Source: Pseudomonadota bacterium
GTDB lineage: Bacteria; Desulfobacterota; BSN033; G020346125
DNA length: 6,292 nt
Direction: 5' to 3'
Assembly (NCBI GenBank): GCA_030673585.1
Contig: DAOVIU010000077.1
Coordinates: forward strand, 1-6,292
Below are positions 5,043 through 6,292 of the stretch, one piece after another. The translations under genes and the position numbers were made by a program. The notes beneath the pieces are model-generated. The model was not told the DNA's origin. It ran no database searches and was given only the letters and a program-made list of their open reading frames with translations. Numbering within the stretch: position 1 is the first letter of the stretch; each line of letters starts with the position of its first letter.

Positions 5043-6292
5043 ATGGCCTTGAACCGCAAAATCGCCTATATCGACTTGACTACGGGGCAGATCGAGACCA
5101 GACCCATTCCCATCGAAATCCGGAAGAAATGGATCGGGGGGCGGGGGTTGGACGCTTACTTGCTCTATAACCATACCAAAAGGGGGATTGACCCCTTGGG
5201 CCCGGACAATGTGACTATTATCAGCGCGGGACTCCTGGTAGGAACCCTTGCTTCGGCTTCCGCCCGAACCCATATCATGGGAAAATCCCCCTTGACGGGG
5301 GGCGTGGGCTCCGCCAATATGGGCGGCTTCTTCGCCCCGGAGATGAGATGGGCTGGCATCGACCACCTGATTATCAGGGGAAAGGCCAAGGAACCGGTAT
5401 ATATCTGGATCAATAACGAGGAGATTGAGATCCGCGATGCCACAAACATCTGGGGAGCGGGATCATACGATACCCAGGATATCATCCGAAAAGAGCTGAG
5501 GGACGAGGAGGTTCAATGCCTGTGCATTGGCCCCGCTGGAGAAAGGCTCGTTCGATTCGCCAATGTGATGACCGGCCACAAGAATGCCGGGGGCCGTTCG
5601 GGGATGGGGGCGCTCCTGGGCTCGAAAAACCTCAAGGCTGTTGTAGCACGCGGGACTATGGATATCGAGATCGCACAACCCGAGGAGGCCCTGGAATATA
5701 ACCGAAAGATCATCGATCAGGTAATCTCCACCAAGGTCTCCCAGATCATGCAGCGCTGGGGAACCATGTTCATCTATGGGGTGACCAATACGACGGGGCT
5801 CGTTCGTACCCGCAACTTCCAGCTCAATCAACTCGTCGGGGGAGAGGATATCGAATGCGAGAACATTGATAAGGTCTCCACAGGTTACGATGGCTGCTTC
5901 GGCTGCCAGGTTCACTGTCGACATCGATACATCATTAAAGAGGGGCCTTATGCGGGGACCGATGCTCAGGGGCCTGAGTATACGAGCCAGGGTGCATTCG
6001 GTACTGAAGTGGGTTGTAACAACATGAACACGATCCTCGTGGCCAATCACCTGGTAAACGACTACGGTCTGGATACCCTTGAGATCGGTTCCATGATGGC
6101 ATGGGCCTTCGAGCTCTATGAAAAGGGAATCTTGACGGATAAGGACACCGGCGGATTGAAGTTGACCTGGGGCAACGACGAGGCCGTTATCGAATTGGTC
6201 CACCGCATCGCCAGGCGGGAAGGGATCGGGGACATCTTGGCCGAAGGTCCCCTCAGGGCCGCTGAGAGAATCGGGAAGGGGTCCGAGAAATA
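5043..6292 (+). CDS. aldehyde:ferredoxin oxidoreductase family protein (3' end outside window)
   Basis: The first 416 residues of a family usually about 600 long. The frame is open to the edge, with the last two bases TA most likely beginning a Tyr codon. ATG 5043 follows AAAGGAGG (5026-5033) by 9 nt. The N-terminal domain is clear: IAYIDLTTGQIE, WIGGRGLDAYLLY, then ASARTHIMGKSPLTGGVGSA with NMGG. R75 and N92 match the pterin-contacting Arg76/Asn93 of the Pyrococcus furiosus enzyme. NAGGRSGMGALLGSKNLKAV (181-200) is another family block. C285, C288 and C292 (CFGCQVHC) are the first three 4Fe-4S ligands; the fourth lies past the edge. E312 in GPEY matches the active-site Glu313, and DYGLDTLEIG (340-349) is the second pterin-binding segment. 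The enzyme should hold tungsten or molybdenum bis-pterin and oxidise an aldehyde to an acid with ferredoxin, or run in reverse, in the cytoplasm. BamB-type benzoyl-CoA reductase subunits belong to the same superfamily, but nothing here points to that subtype. Confidence 0.95.
   Translation, partial: MALNRKIAYIDLTTGQIETRPIPIEIRKKWIGGRGLDAYLLYNHTKRGIDPLGPDNVTIISAGLLVGTLASASARTHIMGKSPLTGGVGSANMGGFFAPEMRWAGIDHLIIRGKAKEPVYIWINNEEIEIRDATNIWGAGSYDTQDIIRKELRDEEVQCLCIGPAGERLVRFANVMTGHKNAGGRSGMGALLGSKNLKAVVARGTMDIEIAQPEEALEYNRKIIDQVISTKVSQIMQRWGTMFIYGVTNTTGLVRTRNFQLNQLVGGEDIECENIDKVSTGYDGCFGCQVHCRHRYIIKEGPYAGTDAQGPEYTSQGAFGTEVGCNNMNTILVANHLVNDYGLDTLEIGSMMAWAFELYEKGILTDKDTGGLKLTWGNDEAVIELVHRIARREGIGDILAEGPLRAAERIGKGSEK

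Noticed and set aside
5463..6203. 246-codon minus-strand open frame
   Set aside because: It lies opposite the oxidoreductase gene, whose protein matches a known family throughout. The reverse frame shows no recognisable domain and comes from codon bias.
5043..6292. BamB-type benzoyl-CoA reductase subunit
   Set aside because: It is the same superfamily, but the visible N-terminal two thirds look like a generic aldehyde oxidoreductase and no bam genes are in view.

Overview
The window looks like chromosomal DNA from a Gram-negative anaerobe, most likely of the Desulfobacterota (former Deltaproteobacteria) type. This rests on an outer-membrane barrel protein with a signal peptide and C-terminal Phe, an outer-membrane-type lipoprotein, and a tungsten/molybdenum bis-pterin aldehyde oxidoreductase. 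The lineage is an inference from gene style; no rRNA or other marker is present. No phage, IS, CRISPR, tRNA or rRNA sequence was seen.

Left part (1-2280): the 3' end of a VCBS/FG-GAP-like repeat protein is followed by a strong sigma70-type promoter, a leader of about 220 nt that begins with a stem-loop, a 475-residue porin-like gene and a strong intrinsic terminator. Middle (2281-3592): a separately promoted lipoprotein gene carries a CsgG/TolB-like domain and a FlgT-like C-terminal domain. It converges on an IclR-family regulator gene with 34 bp between the stop codons.

Right part (3593-6292): iclR (minus strand) is divergent from a plus-strand pair, a 70-residue protein with two CxxC pairs followed by an aldehyde:ferredoxin oxidoreductase family gene that runs off the window. 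An identical 18-nt operator-like sequence, GTTCTATATATTGAACAA, lies just downstream of the predicted promoter of iclR and of the predicted promoter of the oxidoreductase pair. In both cases it has the same orientation relative to transcription and starts exactly 41 nt from the first base of a perfect TTGACA. The simplest reading is that this IclR protein represses itself and the oxidoreductase operon until an unknown effector, perhaps an aldehyde or acid metabolite, appears.

Promoter positions correct two gene starts. The upstream TTG start possible for iclR is its own -35 box, so translation should begin at the ATG at 4354. The ATG at 2401 of the lipoprotein gene lies in its own -10 box, so translation should begin at the GTG at 2446. 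Nothing here is clearly a new kind of system. The least described parts are the operator pair, the small CxxC protein linked to the oxidoreductase, and the structured porin leader.
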